A stretch of DNA of 64,000 nucleotides from Shewanella khirikhana (GCF_003957745.1 NZ_CP020373.1:372001-436000), one strand, 5' to 3'. Shown: positions 33,051 to 40,899, counted from the first letter of the stretch. Notes: generated by a model from the letters alone, not told the origin. Translations and numbers: made by a program.

Positions 33051-33551
33051 ATGAATGCAGGTGTGCACAATCCAGTTGATAGCAGTGCGTTTGATAAGCG
33101 TCAGCAGACGAGCGACATGAGTGTGCCCCTGTCGGCGCCAATCGAAAAGCTTATCGGCCTTTATCAAAAACTCGGTGCAAACAACCTCGAACTGCTTGAT
33201 GAGGTTTACGGCGCTGAGGTGATTTTTTGTGACCCTATGCACCGCGTTGAGGGGATTGCTGCGCTGAAAGCCTACTTTGCCAATCTGTACCAAAACCTTG
33301 GCAGTATCGACTTTGAGTTTCATCGGGTGATGGATGATGGCAGGCACGCCATGTTGGTGTGGACCATGACGTTCACCTACCCAAGGCTTGCCGCTGGCAA
33401 GCCCATCAGCGTTGAAGGGGTAAGCCAGATTGACTACAGCGACAAGGTGGACTTCCACCGCGACTATTTCGATGTGGGCGCCATGCTGTACGAACATATT
33501 CCCGGGCTCGGCGCCTTGGTGCGGCTGGTTAAACGCAGGGCGGGCAAGTGA
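33051..33551 (+). CDS. SnoaL-like (NTF2-fold) protein
   Basis: A 166-residue protein with a SnoaL/NTF2-like pattern: IEKLIGLYQKLGANNLELLDEVYGAEVIFCDPMHRVEG, a central helix-strand stretch, HAMLVWTMTFTYPRLAAGKPISVEGVSQI, and DKVDFHRDYFDVGAMLYEHIPGLG. The fold forms a conical barrel that binds small hydrophobic molecules or serves as an isomerase/cyclase. The start at 33051 has an AGGGA site and follows photolyase by only 3 bp. Its stop codon overlaps the next gene by 1 bp. The ligand may be an acyl chain or its oxidation product, inferred from operon context only. Confidence 0.85.
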   Translation: MNAGVHNPVDSSAFDKRQQTSDMSVPLSAPIEKLIGLYQKLGANNLELLDEVYGAEVIFCDPMHRVEGIAALKAYFANLYQNLGSIDFEFHRVMDDGRHAMLVWTMTFTYPRLAAGKPISVEGVSQIDYSDKVDFHRDYFDVGAMLYEHIPGLGALVRLVKRRAGK

Positions 33552-34312
33552 TGACAACACTCTGTGGTCGGGTGCTGATTACCGGGGCAAGCTCCGGCAT
33601 AGGGCAGGCTTTGGCGCTTGAATACCTTAAATCCGGCTGGCAGGTCATTGCCTGCGGCCGTGACAAGGCCCGTCTCGACGCCATGCTGAGCGCACATCCG
33701 CGCTATGCCAGCCAGCTGTCCTGTCTAACTTTTAATGTCTGTGACCGGCTTGCCTGCCTTGAGACCGCTTCGGCGCTCGATGGCGAGCTTGATCTGGTCA
33801 TTCTCAATGCCGGTAGCTGCGAGTATATCGATAATCCCAGGGCCTTCGACGGCAAGCTCTTCGCAAGGGTTATTGAAACCAATCTAGTTTCAGTCGGTTT
33901 CTGTCTGGAAGCCTTTTTACCGCTAGTGGCTGCCAAAGGCAGGGTTGCACTGATGGGTTCCAGTGCAGCGCTGCTGCCACTGCCCCGCGCCGAAGCCTAT
34001 GGAGCCTCCAAGGCAGCACTGGCGTATCTGGCCAGTACCTTGCGGCTGCATCTGGCGCAAACTGGCGTGGGCGTGTCCCTGATTGAGCCTGGGTTTGTGC
34101 GCACGCCGCTCACCGATAAAAACGATTTCCCGATGCCTGGGCGGATTGAGGTTGAAGACGCGGCGCGCCGTATCGTCAGCGCACTCTCAAACGGGAAAGA
34201 CCGGATCCAGTTTCCACGCAGACTGCTGTGGCCGATGCGGCTGCTGGCCCTGCTGCCAGATGCCCTCTGGGGGCTGATTGCCAAAGGCAGTCTCAGTCGC
34301 CAGTCGGCCTGA
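33551..34312 (+). CDS. Short-chain dehydrogenase/reductase
   Basis: A 253-residue classical SDR. The cofactor-binding TGASSGIG is at residues 11-18, the NAG motif at ILNAGSCEYI, a catalytic serine in GSSAALLPL, and the YxxxK pair at Tyr150/Lys154 (AYGASKAALAYLASTLRL). The C-terminal extension PRRLLWPMRLLALLPDALWGLIAKG is hydrophobic and may associate with membrane or lipid substrates. The start ATG overlaps the upstream stop codon by one base. NAD(P)H-dependent reduction of a carbonyl on a lipid-derived molecule is plausible from context; the substrate is not shown. Confidence 0.92.
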   Translation: MTTLCGRVLITGASSGIGQALALEYLKSGWQVIACGRDKARLDAMLSAHPRYASQLSCLTFNVCDRLACLETASALDGELDLVILNAGSCEYIDNPRAFDGKLFARVIETNLVSVGFCLEAFLPLVAAKGRVALMGSSAALLPLPRAEAYGASKAALAYLASTLRLHLAQTGVGVSLIEPGFVRTPLTDKNDFPMPGRIEVEDAARRIVSALSNGKDRIQFPRRLLWPMRLLALLPDALWGLIAKGSLSRQSA

Positions 34313-34378
34313 AATAGGCCTTGGCGTGATATCCGATGTGGCCCATTTGGGCGTTAGTATTCAACACTGGAAGATAAG

Positions 34379-35641
34379 ATGAAAAGAATTGCCGTTATCG
34401 GCTCGGGAATATCCGGCCTCACCACTGCCCATTTGCTTTCAGGCCAGCATGAGGTGAGTCTGTTTGAGGCCAATGATTACCTCGGCGGACACACGGCCAC
34501 CGTAGATGTGAGCGTCGATGGCAAAGATTACGCGATAGATACCGGCTTTATCGTCTTTAACGACCGCACCTACCCCAACTTTTTGAAGCTCCTGTCGCGG
34601 CTTGCCGTGAGTCCTATGCCCACCGAAATGAGCTTCTCGGTGCAAAACCTGGACAGCGGCCTTGAATATAACGGCCATACTCTGGCAACCCTGTTTGCCC
34701 AAAAACGCAATCTGCTCAATCCCCGGTTTTGGGGGTTCCTGAGTGAAATCATCAAATTCAATAAGCTTGGCAAGGCTTGCATTGAAACCGATCAATTCCC
34801 CTGCAACACCCTGGGAGAGTTTCTGGCACAAGAGCAGTTTTCCGAATTTTTCGCCCGCCACTACATATTGCCCATGGGCGCGGCCATTTGGTCATCGAGC
34901 CTGGATGATATGGCGGCGTTCGAGCTTAAGTTCTTCCTGCGTTTTTTCCACCATCACGGCCTGCTGAATGTCAGCGATCGCCCCCAATGGTATGTGCTTC
35001 AGGGCGGCTCACGCAGCTATATTCCGGCGCTGGTGGCGCCCTTTGCCGAGCGCATACATCTCTCAACCCCCATCACGGCGGTAAAACGCCACGAAGATGG
35101 GGTGGCGATTGAGATAAATGGTCAGGACTGGCTCGACTTCGATGAGTTGGTTCTGGCCTGTCACAGCGATCAGGCGCTCAGGTTGCTCACCGATGCCACC
35201 GAGGCCGAGCGCGATGTGCTCGGGGCCTTGCCCTACAGACGCAACGAGGTGGTGCTGCACACCGATACAAGGCTGTTGCCAACGCGCAGGGCTGCCTGGG
35301 CCAGTTGGAATTATCGCCTCGATGAAGACAATCAGCGTCCGGCGGCCGTGACTTACCACATGAATACCCTGCAGCGACTGCCAGCAGGTTCACCGGACTT
35401 TATGGTCACCCTGAACCAGACCGACGCCATCGCCAAAGACAAAATTCTGCGCCAGTTCAACTACGCCCACCCGGTGTTTTCCTCGGCCGCTATGGCCGCA
35501 CAGGCGCGCAGAGCGGATATCTGCGGCAAGCATCACACCCATTTCGCCGGTGCCTATTGGTACAACGGCTTCCATGAAGATGGTGTAAGAAGCGCGCTGG
35601 ATGTGTGCCAGCGCTTTGGTGTCAGCCTGGAGAGCGCATGA
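34379..35641 (+). CDS. FAD-dependent amine-oxidase-like oxidoreductase
   Basis: A 420-residue flavoprotein. It opens with the dinucleotide-binding motif GSGISGL at residues 8-14 and the acidic ribose-binding residue at about 33 (SLFEANDYLGGHTAT). The YLGGH segment and the C-terminal AGAYWYNGFHEDGVRSAL are typical of the amine-oxidase/desaturase-like proteins that precede DUF1365 and cyclopropane-synthase genes. Homologues in alphaproteobacteria have been linked to introducing a double bond into a methylated acyl chain. It follows the SDR by 66 bp and overlaps the DUF1365 gene by 4 bp. Confidence 0.9.
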   Translation: MKRIAVIGSGISGLTTAHLLSGQHEVSLFEANDYLGGHTATVDVSVDGKDYAIDTGFIVFNDRTYPNFLKLLSRLAVSPMPTEMSFSVQNLDSGLEYNGHTLATLFAQKRNLLNPRFWGFLSEIIKFNKLGKACIETDQFPCNTLGEFLAQEQFSEFFARHYILPMGAAIWSSSLDDMAAFELKFFLRFFHHHGLLNVSDRPQWYVLQGGSRSYIPALVAPFAERIHLSTPITAVKRHEDGVAIEINGQDWLDFDELVLACHSDQALRLLTDATEAERDVLGALPYRRNEVVLHTDTRLLPTRRAAWASWNYRLDEDNQRPAAVTYHMNTLQRLPAGSPDFMVTLNQTDAIAKDKILRQFNYAHPVFSSAAMAAQARRADICGKHHTHFAGAYWYNGFHEDGVRSALDVCQRFGVSLESA

Positions 35642-36429
35642 ACAGTGGCATCTTTTTTGGCCATGTGAGTCATCAGCGGCTGGGGGAGGTGCGCCACAGC
35701 TTCAGTTACCCCATGGCCATGTTGGTGATGGATTTGGATGAGCTGCCACGGCTGGCAAACCTGAGTGGCGTATTTGGTCTGTCGTGGTTTCGGCCGCTGC
35801 GATTTCGCGCTGAAGACTACCTGATTGCGAATGGCCCTGCTGAGTCAGGTCGCAAGCAAACAGACCCGGAGCAAGCCGTGCAGGCGTTAAAAGGGCGGGT
35901 GCTCGATAAGGCCCGTGAGCTTGGCGCTGCGGGTGAGCTGAACCGGGTGGTGTTTGCCGGTCAGGTGCGTCATTTCGGCTTTTATTTCAGCCCGGTGAAT
36001 TTCTTTTTTGTTTGTGATGGCAATAAGCAGCGCTACCTGCTGGCGGAAGTGAGCAATACCCCCTGGAATGAGCGCCACTGCTATCTGGTTGATATCAACG
36101 AAGCCCATGACAAGGGCCAGGCGCTGAACGACAAGGTATTTCATGTCTCGCCCTTTATGACCCTGGATATGCGCTATCGCTGGCAGGTCGAGGTCAATAA
36201 CGAACGCTTTCACCTTCAAATAGATACCGAGCGTGAAGGTGGCGAGCGGCTGTTTCGCGCCGGTTTGCAGCTGCGCGGTCAGGCTTTTGATAAGGCCGGC
36301 CTAAAAAGCTTTTTTAAACGTTTTCCGATTCTTACAGCTTATATCCTGTATGGCATTTATCGGCAGGCGCTGAGCCTGTTTCGAAAAGGTGTGACTTTTG
36401 TGGCCCACCCCGGGCCGGTGGAGAAATAA
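35638..36429 (+). CDS. DUF1365 domain protein
   Basis: A 263-residue protein starting MNSGIFFGHVSHQRLGEVRHSF at an ATGA overlap with the FAD oxidoreductase. The DUF1365 signature is clear: SHQRLGEVRHSFSYPMAMLVMDLDEL, VRHFGFYFSPVNFFFVCD, EVSNTPWNERHCYLV and KVFHVSPFMTLDMRYRW. The family is always found between flavin oxidoreductase and cyclopropane-synthase-type genes, so it is presumed to act on the same acyl substrate. Several conserved His, Asn and Arg residues are present, but no catalytic mechanism is known. The next gene begins 2 bp after its stop codon. Confidence 0.92.
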   Translation: MNSGIFFGHVSHQRLGEVRHSFSYPMAMLVMDLDELPRLANLSGVFGLSWFRPLRFRAEDYLIANGPAESGRKQTDPEQAVQALKGRVLDKARELGAAGELNRVVFAGQVRHFGFYFSPVNFFFVCDGNKQRYLLAEVSNTPWNERHCYLVDINEAHDKGQALNDKVFHVSPFMTLDMRYRWQVEVNNERFHLQIDTEREGGERLFRAGLQLRGQAFDKAGLKSFFKRFPILTAYILYGIYRQALSLFRKGVTFVAHPGPVEK

Positions 36430-36431
36430 CC

Positions 36432-37661
36432 ATGGACAATACCGCAGTTGCCAATAAGAGCACTTCATCGACTCTGGAATCTATGGCTCAGCGTATCCTG
36501 CTGACCGCGCTTAAAGGCTTATCATACGGTGGCCTTCGACTGATTTGTGATGGCGAAACCCTGGTGTTTGGCAGCCATGAGGGGCCTCAGGCGGTGATCC
36601 ATGTGAAGTCGCCCCGATTCTTCCGCGAAGTGCTGCTGTCAGGCTCCGTTGGGGCGGGGGAGTCCTTTATCGACGGCCACTGGGACAGCCCGGATTTGAC
36701 AGAGGTCGTGCGTCTCTTTGCCGCCAATCTGCCCTTGCTGGACCGACTGGAGAAGCGCTTTGCCTTCCTCTCAGGAGTCACCAACCGGATCAGTCATCTG
36801 CTTAGCCGCAACAGTATTGAAGGCTCAAAGCGCAATATTCTGGCGCACTACGATTTGGGCAATGCGTTGTACGAGTGCTTCCTCGATAAGTCGATGCTGT
36901 ACTCGTCTGCCATCTATCCCGACGTCAACGCGACCTTGGAGGCGGCGCAGCAACACAAGCTTGCCACCATCTGTGAGCGCCTGAAGCTGGAGCCGGGCAT
37001 GGAGCTTCTGGAGATTGGTACCGGCTGGGGTGCACTGGCTATTTACGCGGCCAGCCATTACGGGGTGAAGGTGACCACCACGACCATCTCGGATGCGCAG
37101 CACGACTATGCTCAGGCACGAATTCGTGCGGCCGGGCTCGAAGGTCAAATCACGCTGCTTAAAAAAGACTATCGGTTGCTGGAGGGTAAATACGACCGTC
37201 TGGTTTCCATCGAGATGATTGAAGCTGTGGGTCACGAATACCTGCCGGGGTTCTTCAGCAAACTTGAAAGCCTGCTCAAAGACAACGGTTTGATGCTGCT
37301 CCAGGCCATTACCATCGCCGACCAAAGGTACGATAGTTACCGAAAAGGCTGTGATTTTATTCAAAAATACATCTTCCCGGGGGGCTGCTTGCCCTCGGTC
37401 AGCCGGATGGCAAACCTGCTGGCACAGCGCACCGACATGGTGATGTTGAGCCTGGATGATATTGGTGAGGATTACGCCCGCACCCTCAAGCACTGGCACG
37501 AGAACGTCGACCGTGAGTTGCCGCAAATTCGCAGCCTGGGCTACGATGAACGCTTCATTCGCTTGTGGAAATTCTACCTGAGTTACTGCGAAGGCGGCTT
37601 CTGGGAACGTACCACCAGTGCGGTGCATCTGGTGGCGGCAAGACTTGGCTGGCGCCCTTAA
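36432..37661 (+). CDS. Cyclopropane-fatty-acyl-phospholipid synthase family methyltransferase
   Basis: A 409-residue SAM-dependent enzyme acting on unsaturated acyl chains of membrane phospholipids. The SAM-binding motif LEIGTGWGALAIYAASHYG is near residue 192, with IEMIEAVGHEYL following and the late block FIQKYIFPGGCLPS conserved in the family. The N-terminal 100 residues are the lipid-binding extension. It could form cyclopropane rings as Cfa does, or methylate without ring closure as in furan-fatty-acid and tuberculostearate pathways; the adjacent flavoprotein makes the second option worth testing. No specific symbol is given for that reason. Confidence 0.92.
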   Translation: MDNTAVANKSTSSTLESMAQRILLTALKGLSYGGLRLICDGETLVFGSHEGPQAVIHVKSPRFFREVLLSGSVGAGESFIDGHWDSPDLTEVVRLFAANLPLLDRLEKRFAFLSGVTNRISHLLSRNSIEGSKRNILAHYDLGNALYECFLDKSMLYSSAIYPDVNATLEAAQQHKLATICERLKLEPGMELLEIGTGWGALAIYAASHYGVKVTTTTISDAQHDYAQARIRAAGLEGQITLLKKDYRLLEGKYDRLVSIEMIEAVGHEYLPGFFSKLESLLKDNGLMLLQAITIADQRYDSYRKGCDFIQKYIFPGGCLPSVSRMANLLAQRTDMVMLSLDDIGEDYARTLKHWHENVDRELPQIRSLGYDERFIRLWKFYLSYCEGGFWERTTSAVHLVAARLGWRP

Positions 37662-37679
37662 AAATCAAAGGAGCCCCCT

Positions 37680-38189
37680 ATGACCCGGCAATGGTTTTTG
37701 CTTGTCAGTGCAGCCATTTACACCGCCGCATGGTGGCTTGCGGTGCTGTGGCGCGGCGAGGGGCTCATTTGGCTGTGTGTATTACTTCTGGTGCATTTTG
37801 CCCTGAGCCCAACACGGCTTAAGGACTTCCAGTTGCTGCCACTGGCGCTGATTGGCATGACCATGGACACCCTGCTGATGTACTCGGGCCTGTTCCAATT
37901 CAGCGCCATGCCGGTTTGGCTGATGCTGCTGTGGCTGCACTTCCTGCTGGCGATGGGGCATTGTCTTGCCTGGCTTGGCAATCAGCCCCTGTGGGTGCAG
38001 GCGTTTGCCGGTGTCGTGGGCGGTGCGGGCAGTTACATAGCCGGAGCCGAGCTTGGCGCCGTGGTTCTGCCCCTTGGCAACCTGCTCACCTTTTTGCTTT
38101 TGGCGCCCCTCTGGGCAGCCGTCATCCCCGGCTTCTTTTGGCTGCAGCAGCGACTGCCAGGCAATGGAGACTACGCATCATGGCGATAA
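37680..38189 (+). CDS. DUF2878 inner-membrane protein
   Basis: A 169-residue hydrophobic protein with about five membrane helices, including the DUF2878 hallmarks TAAWWLAVLW, LALIGMTMDTLLMYSGLF and HFLLAMGHCLAWLG. The function is unknown. The acidic Asp in MTMDT and the His in LHFLLAMGH lie within or beside membrane helices. It has an AAAGGAGCC site, follows the cyclopropane-synthase gene by 18 bp, and overlaps the chalcone-isomerase-like gene by 10 bp. Presumed membrane partner of the operon. Confidence 0.9.
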   Translation: MTRQWFLLVSAAIYTAAWWLAVLWRGEGLIWLCVLLLVHFALSPTRLKDFQLLPLALIGMTMDTLLMYSGLFQFSAMPVWLMLLWLHFLLAMGHCLAWLGNQPLWVQAFAGVVGGAGSYIAGAELGAVVLPLGNLLTFLLLAPLWAAVIPGFFWLQQRLPGNGDYASWR

Positions 38190-38746
38190 CCTCGGCCGTC
38201 AAGGCCATCAGAACCCCCTCAAGGTCCAAGCTGCTGATAGCGCTAATGATGATAACGCTCAGTGCCTTTGCGGCTACGGCTGGCAGCGCTTCAGGTCCCC
38301 TCGATGGCATGAGCCGGGTGGGCAAAGGCAAGATGAACTGGCTTTGGCTTGAGCTCTACCATGCCAGTCTCTATACCGTGGATGGCCGCTATCAGATTGG
38401 CCGCTATCCCCAGGCGCTTGAGATTCAATACTCGCGGGACATCAAAGCCAAAGACCTGCTCGATGCCACCGGCAGTGAGTGGCAAAAGCAGGGGGTTCCT
38501 GATGCTCAGGTTCAGGCCTATCTGGCGAAACTTGCGCCTTTGTGGGTGGATGTGCAGCGCGGCGATACCCTGCTTTTGGTGGCGAACAATGAAAGCCAGG
38601 GCGAGTTTTTCCATAACGGCCAATCCCTTGGCAGCGTGAACGACACAGGCTTGATGCAGGCCTTTTTGGGGATTTGGCTTAGAGATGACACCAGCGAGCC
38701 CAGCCTCAGGGCACAGCTTTTGGGAGAATCCTCATGCGACTGCTAG
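38180..38746 (+). CDS. Secreted chalcone-isomerase-like protein
   Basis: A 188-residue protein starting MAITSAVKAIRTPSRSKLLI. A basic N-terminus followed by IALMMITLSAFAATAGSA suggests a signal peptide ending near residue 40. The mature domain resembles the bacterial chalcone isomerase-like fold (Chalcone_3): VGKGKMNWLWLELYHASLYTVDGRY, ALEIQYSRDIKAKDLLDAT, and a C-terminal LMQAFLGIWL. Bacterial members are not flavonoid enzymes; the fold in other proteins binds fatty acids, which fits this lipid operon. It overlaps both neighbours (10 bp upstream, 13 bp downstream). Confidence 0.87.
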   Translation: MAITSAVKAIRTPSRSKLLIALMMITLSAFAATAGSASGPLDGMSRVGKGKMNWLWLELYHASLYTVDGRYQIGRYPQALEIQYSRDIKAKDLLDATGSEWQKQGVPDAQVQAYLAKLAPLWVDVQRGDTLLLVANNESQGEFFHNGQSLGSVNDTGLMQAFLGIWLRDDTSEPSLRAQLLGESSCDC

Positions 38747-39255
38747 CGTTACTTTTGAGTGCAACCCTGCTTTTGGGCTGCGAGAGCGCTGACATCGACG
38801 ATTACCGCGGCGTAAATAACGAGCTGAAGCTGGATAAATTTTTCGTGGGAGAGCTCGATGCCCATGGGATGGTGCAGGATATCAGTGGCAAGGTCACCCG
38901 CCGCTTTGTGGTCACCATGCAGGGGCGACTCGAAGACAATCGCATCATACTCGAAGAAGACTTTGTGTTTGATGATGGCGAAAAGCAGCGCCGGGTATGG
39001 CAACTCGAACCACAGGGCGGTGGCCGCTGGCTTGGTCGTGCCGATGATATTTTAGGTGTCGCAGAGGGGCAGCTCGAAGGCTTTGCCCTGCGCTGGCGCT
39101 ACGATATGCGTCTTACCGTGGATGGCAGCGAAGTTGAGGTAGCTTTTGACGACTGGCTCTATCTGATAGATGAAAACACCCTGCTTAACAAAAGCGATAT
39201 CAATAAGTTTGGCATCACCGTTGGCCAGGTGACCCTGGTTATTCGCAAGCGTTAA
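38734..39255 (+). CDS. DUF3833 lipoprotein
   Basis: A 173-residue predicted lipoprotein: signal peptide MRLLALLLSATLLLGC with the lipidated cysteine at residue 16. The mature domain is the DUF3833 family (LKLDKFFVGELDAHGMVQDISGKVTRRF, WRYDMRLTVDGSEVEVAFDDWLYLIDENTLLNKSDINKFG). The aspartate after Cys16 is absent (Glu follows), so outer-membrane localisation by the Lol pathway is likely. The beta-rich fold may carry a hydrophobic ligand. Last gene of the operon, overlapping the chalcone-isomerase-like gene by 13 bp. Confidence 0.9.
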   Translation: MRLLALLLSATLLLGCESADIDDYRGVNNELKLDKFFVGELDAHGMVQDISGKVTRRFVVTMQGRLEDNRIILEEDFVFDDGEKQRRVWQLEPQGGGRWLGRADDILGVAEGQLEGFALRWRYDMRLTVDGSEVEVAFDDWLYLIDENTLLNKSDINKFGITVGQVTLVIRKR

Positions 39256-39398
39256 TGGTTACTCCAAACACTGGTCAAGCAACCATGGCCGCCACGGCGA
39301 GAACAACAATGGCCTAAGCCTACGGCGAAAGGGTGGGCCGAAACGGCCAAGGCAAGCCCTGGACCGCTTCAGCGCCGGGAAGGTGGGGTCAGCGTGGG

Positions 39399-40127
39399 TT
39401 AGGGAAGGGTGACGCCTTCGCGAATGTTCTTGCTGGTGACCTGGCCTGAGCCAGTTGAATGCAGCAGCAGACGGCCTGCGTCATTCACCTCGATGTCGCC
39501 GGAGCCATCGGTGATTTCAACCTGTTCCTGCACCTGGCTTACTTCAATATCGCCAGAGCCATCTTTGATACTGACATTGCCCTGAATATCAGATACCTGC
39601 ATATCGCCGCTGCCATCGGTGATTTTTACATCTCCCTGAGTCTGGCTAAGCCAGATGCCGCCTGAGCCGTCGTTGATGGTGACTCTGTTACCGCCCTGGA
39701 TCCGCAGGTCGCCTGAGCCATCGGTGAGCTTGATATCGCCGTCAAGGCCGCTGATTTCAATATCGCCGGAGCCATCGGTGAGCGACAGATTAAAGCTGGC
39801 AGGTACTTTTAGTGTGAGGTCGATGTAGGGCGACCTGCCAAACTTCGAGACTGAATCTGGGAACTTGGCCACCAAATAGGCTGTATCGCCACGCTTTTCC
39901 AGCGTCAACTCCGGGGCCTTGTCGGTGGGGTTGTAAACCATGGCCACAACTTCAATGCTGCTTGAGTCTGCCGAGGTTTCCAGGACAAATTTACCGGCGC
40001 CGGTGCTGGCATTCAGGGTTGAAAGCCCGGATGTTGGTAGCGTGAGTTCACGGCGCTCTTCATCGGCAGTTGCCAGAGCTGAAGACATGGCCAGTGAGAG
40101 GGCGATAACGGAGAGGCTGAGTTTCAT
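39399..40127 (-). CDS. Secreted beta-repeat protein (DUF4097-like) with DGSGD repeats
   Basis: A 242-residue protein with signal peptide MKLSLSVIALSLAMSSALA. The second half is a ladder of about seven repeats near 18-21 residues long, each containing DGSGD followed by I-x-V or a similar strand (LTDGSGDIEISG, ITDGSGDMQVSD, IKDGSGDIEVSQ, ITDGSGDIEVND). This looks like a right-handed beta helix of the DUF4097/adhesin type, with acidic turns that could bind calcium. No function is known. The repeat in the protein creates DNA repeats at 39480-39770. The gene is convergent with the DUF3833 lipoprotein and divergent from the FKBP gene. Confidence 0.85.
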   Translation of the reverse strand: MKLSLSVIALSLAMSSALATADEERRELTLPTSGLSTLNASTGAGKFVLETSADSSSIEVVAMVYNPTDKAPELTLEKRGDTAYLVAKFPDSVSKFGRSPYIDLTLKVPASFNLSLTDGSGDIEISGLDGDIKLTDGSGDLRIQGGNRVTINDGSGGIWLSQTQGDVKITDGSGDMQVSDIQGNVSIKDGSGDIEVSQVQEQVEITDGSGDIEVNDAGRLLLHSTGSGQVTSKNIREGVTLP

Positions 40128-40251
40128 GGTGAATTCCTTGTTCTTAATGTGTTGTCACTGTGTGGGATATTAGTTAGCACAGGCTGTGCCAAGTTTTATG
40201 TGTGTGATTTAAAAGGCTAATTTATTTAAGTGGTTAGCGGCACTGGATAGC

Positions 40252-40322
40252 GGACACTAAAATCTGGCCGATTTCACCATTTGTGGACACTAAAAACTGT
40301 CCGCAGTGTCCGGCTGTGTCCG
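40252..40322. repeat. Repeated GGACACTAAAA sites with inverted GTGTCC copies
   Basis: GGACACTAAAATCTGGCCG at 40252-40270 is repeated as GGACACTAAAAACTGTCCG at 40285-40303. Two inverted GTGTCC copies follow at 40306-40311 and 40316-40321, giving nested inverted repeats. They lie in the divergent gap between the DUF4097 and FKBP genes, about 70 bp before the FKBP start. Confidence 0.7.
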
Positions 40323-40389
40323 CTGTCTCCGCTTCAGTTAAGGGACTGTGGTAAACTCAGGCCTTTACAGGCAAACGAGTGGATAGAGC

Positions 40390-40728
40390 ATGTCTGAACT
40401 TGTGATTGAAGATGTGGTAGAAGGCGAAGGCAAGGCCGCGGTAAAAGGCGCGCTTATTACCACCCATTATCGGGGCTGGCTAGCCGATGGCACCGAGTTT
40501 GATTCGTCCCATAAACGTGGTCAGGGATTTCAGTGTGTGATTGGTACTGGCAGGGTAATAAAGGGCTGGGATCAGGGAATTATCGGCATGAAGGTTGGCG
40601 GTAAGCGCCGCTTACAGGTGCCGGCGCACCTGGCCTATGGCGAGCGCCAGATTGGCAATATGATCCCGCCTAATTCAGATCTGACCTTCGAGATTGAATT
40701 GTTGGAAGTGCTGACCCGGGATGATTAA
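40390..40728 (+). CDS. FKBP-type peptidyl-prolyl cis-trans isomerase
   Basis: A 112-residue single FKBP domain with no signal peptide, so cytoplasmic. Active-site elements are visible: TTHYRGWLADGTEFDSSHKRGQ, FQCVIGTGRVIKGWDQGIIGMKVGGKRRLQVPAHLAYGERQIGNMIPPNSDLTFEIELLEV. The Asp in FDSS, the Val-Ile pair, Trp and the Tyr of LAYGE line the proline pocket. It catalyses prolyl bond isomerisation during folding. It stands alone; its last 70 bp are duplicated just downstream as a broken fragment. Confidence 0.93.
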   Translation: MSELVIEDVVEGEGKAAVKGALITTHYRGWLADGTEFDSSHKRGQGFQCVIGTGRVIKGWDQGIIGMKVGGKRRLQVPAHLAYGERQIGNMIPPNSDLTFEIELLEVLTRDD

Positions 40729-40732
40729 AAGG

Positions 40733-40836
40733 CCTACCGGCCTGTGGCGGGCGTAGGATTGGCGCTATGATCCCCCTCAAACTCAGATCTGAGCTTCGAG
40801 ATTGAATTGCTGGAAGTGCTGACCCGGGACGATTAA
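40733..40836 (+). pseudogene. Decayed tandem duplicate of the FKBP gene 3' end
   Basis: From 40767 to 40836 the sequence repeats the last 69 bp of the FKBP gene (40660-40728) with about seven changes and one extra base. It includes the same stop context (ACCCGGGACGATTAA against ACCCGGGATGATTAA). Weaker similarity extends back to about 40733. It has no start codon and cannot encode a domain, so it is a non-functional fragment of a short tandem duplication. Confidence 0.85.
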
Positions 40837-40862
40837 CGTCGACCGCGAAAAACAGAAACAAA

Positions 40863-40886
40863 AAAGCCCATGATGACATGGGCTTT
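40863..40886 (+). terminator. Intrinsic terminator after the FKBP region
   Basis: AAAGCCCATG-ATGA-CATGGGCTTT, a perfect stem followed by a T-run. It is also downstream of the minus-strand tRNA, whose transcript it could end in the other orientation (A-run on the left). Confidence 0.88.
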
Positions 40887-40899
40887 TTTGTTTTGAATT

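Noticed and set aside
39470..39780. Regularly spaced repeats resembling a CRISPR array
   Set aside because: The repeats are inside a reading frame, encode a DGSGD protein motif, vary in sequence and have no unique spacers or adjacent cas genes.
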